Assembly (NCBI RefSeq): GCF_019931575.1
Contig: NZ_CP082923.1
Span: 3,348,001-3,412,000, forward strand
Length of the DNA: 64,000 nucleotides
Reading direction: 5' to 3'
Source of the DNA: Caulobacter segnis
GTDB taxonomy: Bacteria; Pseudomonadota; Alphaproteobacteria; Caulobacterales; Caulobacteraceae
How positions within the stretch are numbered: position 1 is the stretch's first letter; every line of letters starts with the position of its first letter. A program made the position numbers and the translations under genes. The notes beneath the pieces were generated by a model. It worked only from the letters and a program-made list of their open reading frames with translations, made no database searches and had not been told where the DNA came from. This document shows, one piece after another, positions 42,088 to 50,637 of this stretch.

Positions 42088-43140
42088 ATGGCATCGGTGA
42101 CGATTTACGACGTCGCCGCGAAGGCGGGCGTCTCCATCAAGACCGTGTCACGGGTGATGAACAAGGAGCCGAACGTTCGGCCCGCCATGCGCGACCGCGT
42201 CCTGGAGGCCGCCGGCGAGCTCGGCTACAGCCCCAACCTGTCGGCGCGCAGCCTGGCCGGCTCGCGTTCGTTCGTGGTCGCCGTCTTCGTCGACGCGGCC
42301 CTGACCATCGACCACTGGCAGAGCGAGCGCGGCGCGGACTACCTGTCCCGCATCCAGCTGGGCGCGACCCTGGTCTGCCGCGAGGCCGGCTATCACCTGT
42401 TGATCGAGCTGATCGACAACGACGGTCCGAAGGTCCGCCAGGACGTGGCCGCCTTCCTGGCCGCCCTGAAGCCGGACGGCGTGATCCTGACCCCGCCCTC
42501 CTCCGACAATCCCGGCGTGCTGGAGACGCTGGACAAGGCCGGCACGCCCTATGTCCGCGTCGGCCCCGAGCGCGCCGAGGGCCTGGGCCCGCGCGTGCAC
42601 ATGGACGACGTCGCCGCCGCGCGCGAGATGACCCAGCACCTGGCCGATCTCGGCCACAAGCGCATCGGCTTCATCGTCGGCGAGCCGCGCTACGGCGCCA
42701 GCCAGGCGCGGCGCGAAGGCTATCTGGAGGCGATGAAGGCGCGCGGCCTGGCCGTGGCCGACGACTGGGTGCGCCAGGGGGACTTCACCTTCCAGTCCGG
42801 GCTGGAGCAGGCCAAGGCCCTGCTGGCCCTGCCCGACCGACCAACGGCGATCTTCGCCTCCAACGACGACATGGCCCTGGGCTGCATCGCGGCGATCGCC
42901 GAGGCGGGCCTGATGACGCCGGGCGATGTCTCGGTGGCCGGGTTCGACGACAGCCCCAGCGCGCGCTTCAGCCGGCCGCAGCTGACCACCGTGCGCCAGC
43001 CGGTGGCGGAAATGTCCTCGGCGGCGGCCAAGCTGCTGATCGCGCAGGCCAGGAGCAGTGACCCGCCTGAACGGCCGGTCGACGTGCTCCTCCCCTTCGA
43101 ACTGATCCACCGCGCCTCGACGGCGCCGCCGCCGAATTAG
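42088..43140 (+). CDS. LacI-family transcriptional regulator
   Basis: A 350-residue repressor with the N-terminal HTH (VTIYDVAAKAGVSIKTVSRVMNKEPNVR), hinge helix (SARSLAG) and a periplasmic-binding-protein-like sugar domain (HLADLGHKRIGFIVGEPRYG; AIFASNDDMALGC; VSVAGFDDSPSARFSRPQLTTVRQP). It would repress the divergent MFS gene and itself until a sugar binds. It converges with the chemoreceptor gene 6 bases beyond. Confidence 0.95.
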   Translation: MASVTIYDVAAKAGVSIKTVSRVMNKEPNVRPAMRDRVLEAAGELGYSPNLSARSLAGSRSFVVAVFVDAALTIDHWQSERGADYLSRIQLGATLVCREAGYHLLIELIDNDGPKVRQDVAAFLAALKPDGVILTPPSSDNPGVLETLDKAGTPYVRVGPERAEGLGPRVHMDDVAAAREMTQHLADLGHKRIGFIVGEPRYGASQARREGYLEAMKARGLAVADDWVRQGDFTFQSGLEQAKALLALPDRPTAIFASNDDMALGCIAAIAEAGLMTPGDVSVAGFDDSPSARFSRPQLTTVRQPVAEMSSAAAKLLIAQARSSDPPERPVDVLLPFELIHRASTAPPPN

Positions 43141-43146
43141 GGCCGC

Positions 43147-44709
43147 TCAGCGTCCCGGACGGGCGAAGGCGGCCACCCGCGCGCGGGCGGCGTGCACCGG
43201 GTTCTCGACCGGACGTTCCTGGTAGGTCGACTGATACGTCGAGACGACCTGTGGCCGCCCGCCCAGGCGGAAGGCGCCGACCCGATTCGACAGGTCCGCG
43301 GCCTCGACGCGCAGGGCGTGAGTGGCCTCGGTCGACTGCGAGACCATGGCGGCGTTGCGCTGGGTTACCTGGTCCAGCTGGTTCACGGCCGAATTGACCT
43401 GGTTCAGGGCGGTGGCCTGTTCGCTGGCCGAAGCCGCGATGGCGTTGACCAGCTCGTCGATGCCGCCGACCTTGGTGACGATGCCGCGCAAGGCCTCGCC
43501 CGTCTGGCCGACCAGTTCGACGCCCTCGCCGACCTGGCGGCTGGACTCAGTGATCAGCGACTTGATCTCCTTGGCCGCGTCGGCCGAGCGCTGGGCCAGG
43601 GCCCGCACTTCCTGAGCCACAACCGCGAAGCCCTTGCCCGCGTCGCCCGCGCGCGCGGCCTCGACGCCGGCGTTCAGGGCCAGAAGGTTGGTCTGGAAGG
43701 CGATCTCGTCGATCATGCCCAGGATCTGGTTCACCTGCTGCGACTGGGCCTCGATCTTGGTCATGGCCTCGGCGGCGCGGCTGACGATCTGACCCGAACG
43801 CTCGGCTTCCGCACTGGCCTCGCCGACGCGCGAGGACACCTCGCGAGCGCTCTTGGCGGTCCTGCCGACGGCGCTGGTCAGCTCCTCGACGGCGGCGGCC
43901 GTCTCCTCCAGCGTGGCGGCCTGCTGTTCGGTGCGTTCCGACAGGTCCTCGGCGCTGCGGGCGATCTCGTCGGCGCTGGAGCGGATGTCGCCGGCCGAAT
44001 GCTCGACGGCGCGCATGGCGTCGGCCAGGGCCCCGGCGGCCTGTTCGAAGTCGACCTTCAGGCCCTGGAACTCCGGCGCCAGGTCGCCCTCGACACGCGC
44101 CGACAGGTCGCCGGCCGCCAGGCGCGACAGGGCCGAACCGATGGCCTTCACCGCCTCGGCCTGGCGACGCTCGGCCGCCTCGCGTTCGGCTTCCATCGCC
44201 TCGCGCTCTTCTTCCAGCAGGTTGAGATAGGTCGAGATCGCCAGTTCCATGTCCAGGAACACAGCCTTAGTCAGGGCTGAAAGGCCATCGGCCAGTTCGG
44301 CGTCGGATTTCGCGCCATTGAACAGACCCTTGGCGCGCTTGGCGATCACCGCCCGGATCAGTTCCTCGGCCACCAGGGCGTAGCCGCCAATGTACCATTG
44401 CGGCGCCAGGTCGGCCTCGACGTGGGCGCGCCCGATCCGCTCGACATCGCGGACATAGGTCTCGCCGTAGTCGGCCTGGGCGATCCGCCGCCAGTGCGCG
44501 GCCTGAGCGCGCTCGGCGCCGGCCATGTGGGCTTCGTCACGGAACTTGGCGCGGGTTTCGGGGAAGACGCGCACCTGGCTGTAGAAGCGTCCCAGCGCGG
44601 TCGAGATCTCGGCGTCGATCACCGGCCGGATCGCGCGCAGCGCCGAACGCGAACGCTCGTCGAAACGCATGAAAGCCATGCGCTGATCCAGCTTGGCGTG
44701 CGCGGTCAT
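43147..44709 (-). CDS. Globin-coupled, soluble methyl-accepting chemotaxis protein
   Basis: A 520-residue protein with no membrane segment. Residues 1-160 form a globin-coupled-sensor domain: HWRRIAQADYGETYV, proximal heme histidine H96 in RIGRAHVEADL, then APQWYIGGYALV. A HAMP-like linker (about 180-240) and the methyl-accepting signalling domain (tip [20 protein letters not shown], about 325-345) follow. HemAT-type proteins sense oxygen and signal to CheA. The frame continues to 45369, but ATG 44709 (MTAHAKLDQRM) starts the family-like sequence. A near-CtrA site (TTAA-N7-TGAA) is at 44771-44785. Confidence 0.93.
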   Translation of the reverse strand: MTAHAKLDQRMAFMRFDERSRSALRAIRPVIDAEISTALGRFYSQVRVFPETRAKFRDEAHMAGAERAQAAHWRRIAQADYGETYVRDVERIGRAHVEADLAPQWYIGGYALVAEELIRAVIAKRAKGLFNGAKSDAELADGLSALTKAVFLDMELAISTYLNLLEEEREAMEAEREAAERRQAEAVKAIGSALSRLAAGDLSARVEGDLAPEFQGLKVDFEQAAGALADAMRAVEHSAGDIRSSADEIARSAEDLSERTEQQAATLEETAAAVEELTSAVGRTAKSAREVSSRVGEASAEAERSGQIVSRAAEAMTKIEAQSQQVNQILGMIDEIAFQTNLLALNAGVEAARAGDAGKGFAVVAQEVRALAQRSADAAKEIKSLITESSRQVGEGVELVGQTGEALRGIVTKVGGIDELVNAIAASASEQATALNQVNSAVNQLDQVTQRNAAMVSQSTEATHALRVEAADLSNRVGAFRLGGRPQVVSTYQSTYQERPVENPVHAARARVAAFARPGR

Positions 44710-44770
44710 GCGTTGGGTACTCCGACTCGGACGGTAATGATGAGCTGGCGTCGTTCGTGACCGGAATCTG

Positions 44771-44785
44771 TTAACCAAGATTGAA
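44771..44785. promoter_or_regulatory. Near-consensus CtrA box upstream of the globin chemoreceptor
   Basis: TTAACCAAGATTGAA fits TTAA-N7-TTAA with one mismatch and lies 62 bases upstream of the chemoreceptor start. CtrA controls many motility genes in Caulobacter. The match is imperfect. Confidence 0.35.
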
Positions 44786-44967
44786 GTCGGGCGCGATGCG
44801 CCCCGTGGACGCACCGATTGCGCGATCATACGGAATCCCCCCGTATTCACGGGCGTTCGGCCACGCTCTCGCCTAGAATAGAACCAAGCTGCACCTTGGC
44901 GCGTTTTGGACTTGTCAGGTCCACGGCGCGGCCTGGATATAACCAGGAAAAGACCCTCAAGGACTTC

Positions 44968-46083
44968 ATGGCGCTTCCGGCGGACTTCACCTTGACCGAG
45001 CAGGACGGCCGCGCCGCAGTGGTCCTGTCGGGGGACTGGACCGCCCGAGGGCTGTTCGACGCCGGCCTGCGGCTGAGCGACGCGCTGTCCGCGCCGCGCG
45101 AGCTGGAACTGGACCTGACCGGGGTCAATCGCTGCGACACCGCCGGCGCCTACGCGATCCTCCGCGCGGCCGGCGATCGCCTCAAGCCCGAAACCGTGAA
45201 GGCGCGCCGCGAGGTGTCGCGGCTGCTGGAGCTGGTCGCCGCCGCCATCCAGGTCGAGCCCGAACCCACCGTGCGGCCTGGCGGCCTCCAGGCCCTGCTG
45301 GAACGGATCGGGCGCGGGGTCTTCGGCCTGTTCTCGGACGGCTACAACACCATGGTGTTCCTGGGGCACCTGCTGGTCGCCCTGGGCCGCTGCATCGCCG
45401 ATCCGCGCCGCATCCGCTGGGCGCCGGTGGTGGCCCTGTGCGAGCGCGCGGGACTGGACGCCATGCCGATCGTGGCCACGACGACCTTCTTCATCGGCGC
45501 GGTGGTGGCCCTGCTGGGCGCCAACATGCTCACCGACTTCGGCGCCCAGGTCTATTCGGTCGAACTGATCGGCATCTCGGTGATGCGCGAGTTCAACATC
45601 CTGATCACCGCCATCCTGCTGGCCGGCCGCTCGGCCTCAAGCTTCGCGGCCGAGATCGGCTCGATGAAGATGAACCAGGAGATCGACGCCATGCAGGTCA
45701 TGGGCGTGGACCCTTACGAGGCGCTGGTGCTGCCGCGTTTCGCCGCCCTGCTGCTGACCATCCCGCTGCTGACTTTCGTGGCCACGGTCGCCGGCCTGGC
45801 GGGCGGCATGCTGGTCGTCTGGATCGTGCTGGACCTTTCGCCGACCTTCTTCCTGCAGCGGATCGTCGACTATGTCGGGGCCACTCACTTCTGGATCGGC
45901 CTCTCGAAGGCGCCGGTGATGGCGGCCGTGGTCGCCGCGATCGGCTGCCGCCAGGGCATGGAGGTCGGCAACGACGTCGAGTCCCTGGGCCGACGCGTGA
46001 CCGCGGCGGTGGTGCACGCCATCTTCGCCATCATCCTGATCGATGCGGCCTTCGCTCTGGTCTACATGGAGCTGGACATATGA
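44968..46083 (+). CDS. mlaE: MlaE-type ABC permease with N-terminal STAS domain
   Basis: A 371-residue protein. Residues 1-85 form a STAS-like domain (WTARGLFDAGLRLSDAL; LELDLTGVNRCDTAGAYAIL), comparable with MlaB, fused to an MlaE permease (about 125-370) with the signature ELIGISVMREFNILITAIL and GSMKMNQEIDAMQVMGVDPYEAL. It is the inner-membrane permease of a phospholipid/lipid transport system. ATG 44968 is taken because upstream sequence is not family-like. It overlaps the ATPase gene by four bases. Confidence 0.93.
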   Translation: MALPADFTLTEQDGRAAVVLSGDWTARGLFDAGLRLSDALSAPRELELDLTGVNRCDTAGAYAILRAAGDRLKPETVKARREVSRLLELVAAAIQVEPEPTVRPGGLQALLERIGRGVFGLFSDGYNTMVFLGHLLVALGRCIADPRRIRWAPVVALCERAGLDAMPIVATTTFFIGAVVALLGANMLTDFGAQVYSVELIGISVMREFNILITAILLAGRSASSFAAEIGSMKMNQEIDAMQVMGVDPYEALVLPRFAALLLTIPLLTFVATVAGLAGGMLVVWIVLDLSPTFFLQRIVDYVGATHFWIGLSKAPVMAAVVAAIGCRQGMEVGNDVESLGRRVTAAVVHAIFAIILIDAAFALVYMELDI

Positions 46084-46919
46084 CCGGCCCCGCCCCCGTC
46101 GCGGCGACGCCCGAGATCGAACGCGACTCCGAGACCTATCCGATCCAGGTGCAGGGCCTGGTCTCGTGCTTCGGCGACAACGTCGTGCACGACGGCCTGG
46201 ACCTGAAGGTCGAGCGCGGCGAGGTGCTGGGCGTGGTCGGCGGCTCGGGCACTGGCAAGTCGGTGCTGCTGAACACCATCATCGGCCTGAAGGCCCCCGA
46301 CGGCGGCACGGTGCGGCTGTTCGGCGGCGACATGCGCACGGCGTCGCGCCGGCGCTGGTCGTCGGTCGAGCGGCGCTGGGGCGTGCTGTTCCAACAGGGC
46401 GCGCTGTTCTCGAACCTGACGGTGCGCGAGAACGTCTCCGCCCCGCTCCACGAGCATACCCGCCTGCCCCGGCGCGAGATCGAGGAGATCGCCGACCTGA
46501 AGATCGCCATGGTCGGCCTGCCCGCCCGCGCCGCGACGCTGAAGCCCGCCGAGCTGTCGGGCGGCATGCGCAAGCGCGCCGGCCTGGCCCGGGCCCTGGC
46601 GATGGACCCCGAGCTGCTGTTCCTGGACGAGCCGACCGCCGGCCTCGACCCGATCGCGGCCCAGGCCTTCGACGCCCTGATCAAGGACCTGTCCGACAGC
46701 CTGGACCTGACCGTCTTCATGATCACCCACGATCTGGACAGCCTCTACGCCATCACCGACCGCGTCGCCGTACTGGCCGACAAGAAGGTCGTGGCCGTGG
46801 CGCCCGTGCGCGAGCTCGAGCGTTCCGATCATCCCTGGATCAAACAGTACTTCCTGGGCCCACGAGGACGCGCCGCCGCGACCTCCGAGGATCCGGCCGA
46901 GGCGAGGAACGACGACTGA
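46080..46919 (+). CDS. mlaF: MlaF-type ABC ATPase
   Basis: A 279-residue ATPase: Walker A GGSGTGKSVLLN, Q-loop LFQQGALFSNLTVREN, signature LSGGMRKRAGLARAL, Walker B LLFLDEPTAGLDP and H-loop ITHDLDSL. It powers the Mla/MCE lipid transporter. ATG 46080 overlaps the mlaE stop (ATGA), and the stop shares a base with the mlaD start (TGATG), so the whole operon is coupled. Confidence 0.95.
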   Translation: MTGPAPVAATPEIERDSETYPIQVQGLVSCFGDNVVHDGLDLKVERGEVLGVVGGSGTGKSVLLNTIIGLKAPDGGTVRLFGGDMRTASRRRWSSVERRWGVLFQQGALFSNLTVRENVSAPLHEHTRLPRREIEEIADLKIAMVGLPARAATLKPAELSGGMRKRAGLARALAMDPELLFLDEPTAGLDPIAAQAFDALIKDLSDSLDLTVFMITHDLDSLYAITDRVAVLADKKVVAVAPVRELERSDHPWIKQYFLGPRGRAAATSEDPAEARNDD

Positions 46920-47857
46920 TGGAAAGAAACGCCAACTACGCCCTGGTCGGCGCGATCACCTTGGCCCTGTTCATGGGCCTGATCATCTTCGCGGTCTGGC
47001 TGGCCAAGATCAGCTTCACGCGCGACTACGACCTCTACGACATCCTGTTCATCGGTCCGGTTCGCGGCCTGTCTCAGGGCGGCGAGGTGCACTTCAACGG
47101 CATCAAGGTCGGCGAAGTCACCCGCATCGAGCTGGACAAGAGCGACCCCAACCGCGTGATCGCCCGGGTGCGCGTCACCTCGGACGTGCCGATCAAGGTC
47201 GACAGCTACGCCACGCTGGAGCCGCAGGGCATCACCGGCGTCAACTACGTCCAGATCACCGCCGGCTCGCCGAACAAGGAGTTGCTGAAGGACACCGTCA
47301 AGAACGGCAAGGTGCCCGTCCTGCGTAGCCAGCGCAGCACCCTCTCCGACCTGCTGGAGGGCGGCGGCACGGTGCTGACACGCACCATCGAGGCCCTGGA
47401 CCGAGTCAACCGGGTGCTGTCCGACAAGAACATCAAGACCTTCAGCGCCTCGCTCAGCGACGTCCAGGCGGTCACCGCCGAGCTGCGCGAGCGCAAGGAG
47501 ATCATCGCCGACGCCCAGAAGGCGCTGCAGAGCATCGACCAGACCGCCCAGTCGATCACCGAGCTCTCCAAGAGCGCCAACGGCCTGGTCGACGGCGACG
47601 CCAAGCGCACCCTGAAGGAACTGGGCGACGCCGCCGCCGAGCTGAAGGCCGCCGCCAAGGATGCGCGCGGCATGGTCTCCAAGCTGGAAGGCCCGACCAC
47701 GGACTTCGCCAGCACCGGCCTGCCCCAGCTGTCGTCGGCCATCGTCACCCTGCAGTCGGCCGCCGAGTCCCTGGATCGCCTGGTCGGCGACGTCGAACAG
47801 AACCCTCGAGGCTTGGTCGGCAAGGCGCCCGCCAAGGAAGTGGAGGTCAAGCCGTGA
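46919..47857 (+). CDS. mlaD: MlaD-type MCE-domain lipid-binding protein
   Basis: A 312-residue protein with one N-terminal membrane anchor (about 8-29) and an MCE domain (about 40-120: VRGLSQGGEVHFNGIKVGEV; ATLEPQGITGVNYVQI). A long helical, coiled-coil-prone tail (about 150-290) follows. MCE proteins form hexameric rings that carry lipids across the periplasm; the long tail is typical of alphaproteobacterial forms and could form a tunnel. It overlaps the next lipoprotein gene by four bases (GTGA). Confidence 0.94.
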   Translation: MERNANYALVGAITLALFMGLIIFAVWLAKISFTRDYDLYDILFIGPVRGLSQGGEVHFNGIKVGEVTRIELDKSDPNRVIARVRVTSDVPIKVDSYATLEPQGITGVNYVQITAGSPNKELLKDTVKNGKVPVLRSQRSTLSDLLEGGGTVLTRTIEALDRVNRVLSDKNIKTFSASLSDVQAVTAELRERKEIIADAQKALQSIDQTAQSITELSKSANGLVDGDAKRTLKELGDAAAELKAAAKDARGMVSKLEGPTTDFASTGLPQLSSAIVTLQSAAESLDRLVGDVEQNPRGLVGKAPAKEVEVKP

Positions 47858-48504
47858 GCTCGATGATGAAGACCCTTGGCAAGGCCGCTGGCCGCCTCCT
47901 GATCGTCACGGCGCTGGCCGCCAGCCTGTCCGGCTGCATCAGCGTCTTCCCGAAGACCAAGCCTTCGACGCTGTATCGCTTCGGCGAGAGCGACGTGAGC
48001 GTGCCCAAGGGTCCGCCGGGGGCGATGTTCGGCGTCCTGAAGGCGCCCTCGGCCTTCACCCGGGCCGCCGCCGGCGACCGGATCATGACCAGCAGCAACG
48101 GCGAGGTCGCCTATGTCGCCAGCGCGCGTTGGGTCTCGCCCGCGTTCGTGCTGTTCGAGGAGGCCGTAGCCCGCGCCTTCCAGAACGACCCAGGCCGCGC
48201 CCGCCTGATCGCGCGCGGCGAGGTGGCCAAGGCCGATCTCGTGCTGCGCCTGGAGGTGCGGACCTTTGAGGCCGACTACGTCAACGGGCCCAAGGCCGCG
48301 CCTGAGATCGTCGTGCGGGTCCGTGGGGTCCTGAACCGCAGCAGCGACCGCGCCCTGGTCGGCGACCAGGTGTTCGAGGCCCGCGTGAAGGCTGTTGACA
48401 ACCGTGTCTCGGCTATCGTTCCGGCCTTCGACCAGGCCGTGGCCAAGGTGCTGGGCGACATCGTCGCCTGGACCAACGCGGCCGGGCCAGGCCTGAAGAG
48501 CTAG
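47854..48504 (+). CDS. ABC-transport auxiliary lipoprotein (PqiC/Mla-associated)
   Basis: A 216-residue lipoprotein with signal LLIVTALAASLSGC (Cys about 28). The ABC-type transport auxiliary (PqiC-like) domain has STLYRFGESDVSV and a C-terminal ARVKAVDNRVSAIVPAFDQAVAKVLGDIVAW. Such proteins sit in the outer membrane and dock an MCE transporter. GTG 47854 is chosen because GGAGG lies seven bases before it and it overlaps the mlaD stop; ATG codons at 47863 and 47866 are alternatives. It ends the operon and converges with the Nudix gene, overlapping by four bases. Confidence 0.9.
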   Translation: MSSMMKTLGKAAGRLLIVTALAASLSGCISVFPKTKPSTLYRFGESDVSVPKGPPGAMFGVLKAPSAFTRAAAGDRIMTSSNGEVAYVASARWVSPAFVLFEEAVARAFQNDPGRARLIARGEVAKADLVLRLEVRTFEADYVNGPKAAPEIVVRVRGVLNRSSDRALVGDQVFEARVKAVDNRVSAIVPAFDQAVAKVLGDIVAWTNAAGPGLKS

Positions 48505-49265
48505 AGCGCGTCCAGGGGCTCGGTCACCGGGCCATAGCCCGCGTTCTCCTGGATCCGCAGGATGGGACCGTCGACCCAAGGCTCGACGGTCACCAGTTCG
48601 CGCGCCGCCGCGCGCGCCACCGCGTCGCCGGGATCGGCGCTCTCGGCCAGCAGCTGCAGATTCATGCGTGTGGGGAAGATCACCTTGCGCTCGCCCGACG
48701 AGGCCAGCGCCAGCGCCCTGTCCGGCGCGATCCACTCGGCGTCGACCGCCTCGTGGCCGTCGCAGATGGCCTGCTGGGCCAGAGGCGCATGGGCGACGTA
48801 GAACCAGGTGTCGAACCGCTTGGGCATCAGCCTGGGCGTGATCCAGCGGGCGAAGATGGTCAGGGCCGAGAGATCCAGCTTCAGCCCCAGGTCCTCGACC
48901 ACGTCGATGAAGGCGACTTTGTCCTCGGCTACCGCCGCCCGGACGTCCTTGGCCGCCTCGCCCGCGTAGAAGGCGCCGTCGCGGTCCCGAGCCAGCAGCA
49001 CCCCGGCTTCCTCATAGGCCTCGCGGATGGCGGCGATGCGCAAGGCCGCATCGTCCGGGCTGGTGTCGTCGAAGCCTAGCGCCAGTTCCCGCCAACGCGG
49101 ATGGCTGTCGCCCTGGTGGCTCTTGCCGCCCGGAAACACCAGGGCCCCGGCCGCGAAGTCGATCTGATGATGCCGCTTGACCATCAGCACCTCGAACGAG
49201 GGCGCGTCCCGAAGCAGCAGTATGGTGGCGGCGAGGCGGACCCCACCCGGCGTCGAGTCAGACAT
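48501..49265 (-). CDS. Nudix hydrolase
   Basis: A 254-residue Nudix protein. It has AGALVFPGGKSHQGD, then an insertion of some 25 residues, then the Nudix helix AALRIAAIREAYEEAGVLLA (REXXEEXG). The insertion before the helix and the large size resemble the NUDT19/CoA-diphosphatase-like branch. It would hydrolyse a nucleoside diphosphate derivative; the substrate is unknown. It lies 68 bases downstream of the DUF2336 gene on the same strand. Confidence 0.9.
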   Translation of the reverse strand: MSDSTPGGVRLAATILLLRDAPSFEVLMVKRHHQIDFAAGALVFPGGKSHQGDSHPRWRELALGFDDTSPDDAALRIAAIREAYEEAGVLLARDRDGAFYAGEAAKDVRAAVAEDKVAFIDVVEDLGLKLDLSALTIFARWITPRLMPKRFDTWFYVAHAPLAQQAICDGHEAVDAEWIAPDRALALASSGERKVIFPTRMNLQLLAESADPGDAVARAAARELVTVEPWVDGPILRIQENAGYGPVTEPLDAL

Positions 49266-49333
49266 GCCGCAAGTCTGGCGCCGCTCCGCGCGCTTGCACA
49301 GACATCTTTCGAACGCCCGTTTGGTCTTGGAGC

Positions 49334-50482
49334 CTAGGCCGCCCCCTGCCCCTTGCGGTCGCCGCGGCGCTTGTTGCTGCTGCGGTCCATCCGCTCCATC
49401 AGGTACTCGCTGTCCTCGCGCGAGACCGCATGCGACGAGGTCAGGAAGCGCTGGATCATGCGTTCCTGGAAACGTTCGCGATCATGCGCGCCGCCGTCGA
49501 ACTCGAGCCCGTGGAAGGCGTCGACGCCCGCGCGGAAGGCCGAATGGAGACGCGGCGGCAGGCCCGCGCGCTCGCAGATCGCCTTCAGGCCCAATGGACC
49601 CGCGTCATGGATCATCAGCCAGGTGCGATGGTGCGGTACGCCGGCCAGCTCGGCCACGGCCCACTCGAAGAAGTTCATGTGACCATGGGCCAGGGCCCGC
49701 AGGATCAGCGAGGGCGACAGGCGGCCCGCCCGTTGCAGGTGCGCGACGAAGGCCCGAGGGTCGGCGGCTCGGCCGGCCTGGTCCACCAGGTCGATCGTGG
49801 CCCGCTCCTTGGCGCCGAGGATCAGCTCCAGGGTCCGTTCGGCCGAAAGGTTGTGATTGACCAGGATGTGGTCGCGCAGCTGCTCGCCGACCATTTCGAT
49901 CAGGCGCTCGCTGACGGCCATCGGCAGGATCGCGCGATAGGCGACGGCCTGCAGCACCTGTTCCGACTTGGAGAAGCGGTCCAGGGCCTTCTGCAGCGTC
50001 ACTTCCGAGAAGCGGGCGTTGTCGTTGGCGCAGGCCGTGGCGACCACGTCCTCGCCCCCCTGCTCGACCAGCATCGAGGTGACGCGGGTCGACAGCTTCG
50101 GGCGCTTGGCCACCGCCATCTGGCGCACCGGACCGCCGACACGGACGATCTCCATCAGGTCGTTGTCGCTGAAGACCGGCGAGAAGCTGATGATCGGCAG
50201 GCAGACGCTCTCGACGTCACGCGCCAGACGATTGGCGACATCGGCCGGCAGGGCCATCGAGTTCTTCAGCGTGACCGCCAGGGCGCGGCGCACCAGCTCG
50301 GCGGCGTCGGCCGCCATCACCCGCAGGATGTCGTGCGCGACCTGGCGCTCCTCCTCGCTGAGGGCGGCGCGGTCGATGTTCCGGCAAAGCTTGTGGGCGG
50401 CCAGCGCGCGCTCGTCAGGCGTCGCGCCCTTCACGAGCATGCGGATGTCGGATTCGGTCAGTGCAGCGCGTGTGGTGGCCAT
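49334..50482 (-). CDS. DUF2336 family protein
   Basis: A 382-residue, almost entirely helical soluble protein matching the alphaproteobacterial DUF2336 type: short HEAT-like helices, SFSPVFSDNDLMEIV, PVRQMAVAKRPKLSTRVTSM and LVNHNLSAERTLEL. The family's function is not established, though members lie close to chemotaxis or signalling genes in several genomes. It carries a basic C-terminal tail (SSNKRRGDRKG). It diverges from the hybrid kinase gene. Confidence 0.85.
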   Translation of the reverse strand: MATTRAALTESDIRMLVKGATPDERALAAHKLCRNIDRAALSEEERQVAHDILRVMAADAAELVRRALAVTLKNSMALPADVANRLARDVESVCLPIISFSPVFSDNDLMEIVRVGGPVRQMAVAKRPKLSTRVTSMLVEQGGEDVVATACANDNARFSEVTLQKALDRFSKSEQVLQAVAYRAILPMAVSERLIEMVGEQLRDHILVNHNLSAERTLELILGAKERATIDLVDQAGRAADPRAFVAHLQRAGRLSPSLILRALAHGHMNFFEWAVAELAGVPHHRTWLMIHDAGPLGLKAICERAGLPPRLHSAFRAGVDAFHGLEFDGGAHDRERFQERMIQRFLTSSHAVSREDSEYLMERMDRSSNKRRGDRKGQGAA

Positions 50483-50603
50483 GGTTCGCCCGCCCGAAGC
50501 TATGCGTGGAGTCGCATGGTCGGCCGTTAGGCTTAATGATTGTTTGCGCCAGGAAGCTGTGGATTAACGATAGCCCGTAACCGGGATCCAACCACGCTCC
50601 CCT

Positions 50604-50637
50604 AAGGTGCGCTCTCAATCGAAAGGAGCGCGACCTT
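50604..50637 (+). promoter_or_regulatory. Hairpin that pairs with the SD and TTG start of the hybrid kinase
   Basis: AAGGTGCGCTC (50604-50614) can pair with GAGCGC (50626-50631) and, after a one-base bulge, ACCTT (50633-50637), leaving an 11-base loop. The 3' arm contains the last three bases (GAG) of the AAGGAG ribosome-binding site and the first two bases of the TTG start. Such a fold would hinder initiation. The pairing was seen by eye; the folding energy was not computed. Confidence 0.55.

Noticed and set aside
43147..45369. A 740-residue version of the globin chemoreceptor
   Set aside because: The extra 220 residues overlap the mlaE gene antisense and look unlike protein; the globin domain begins at 44709.
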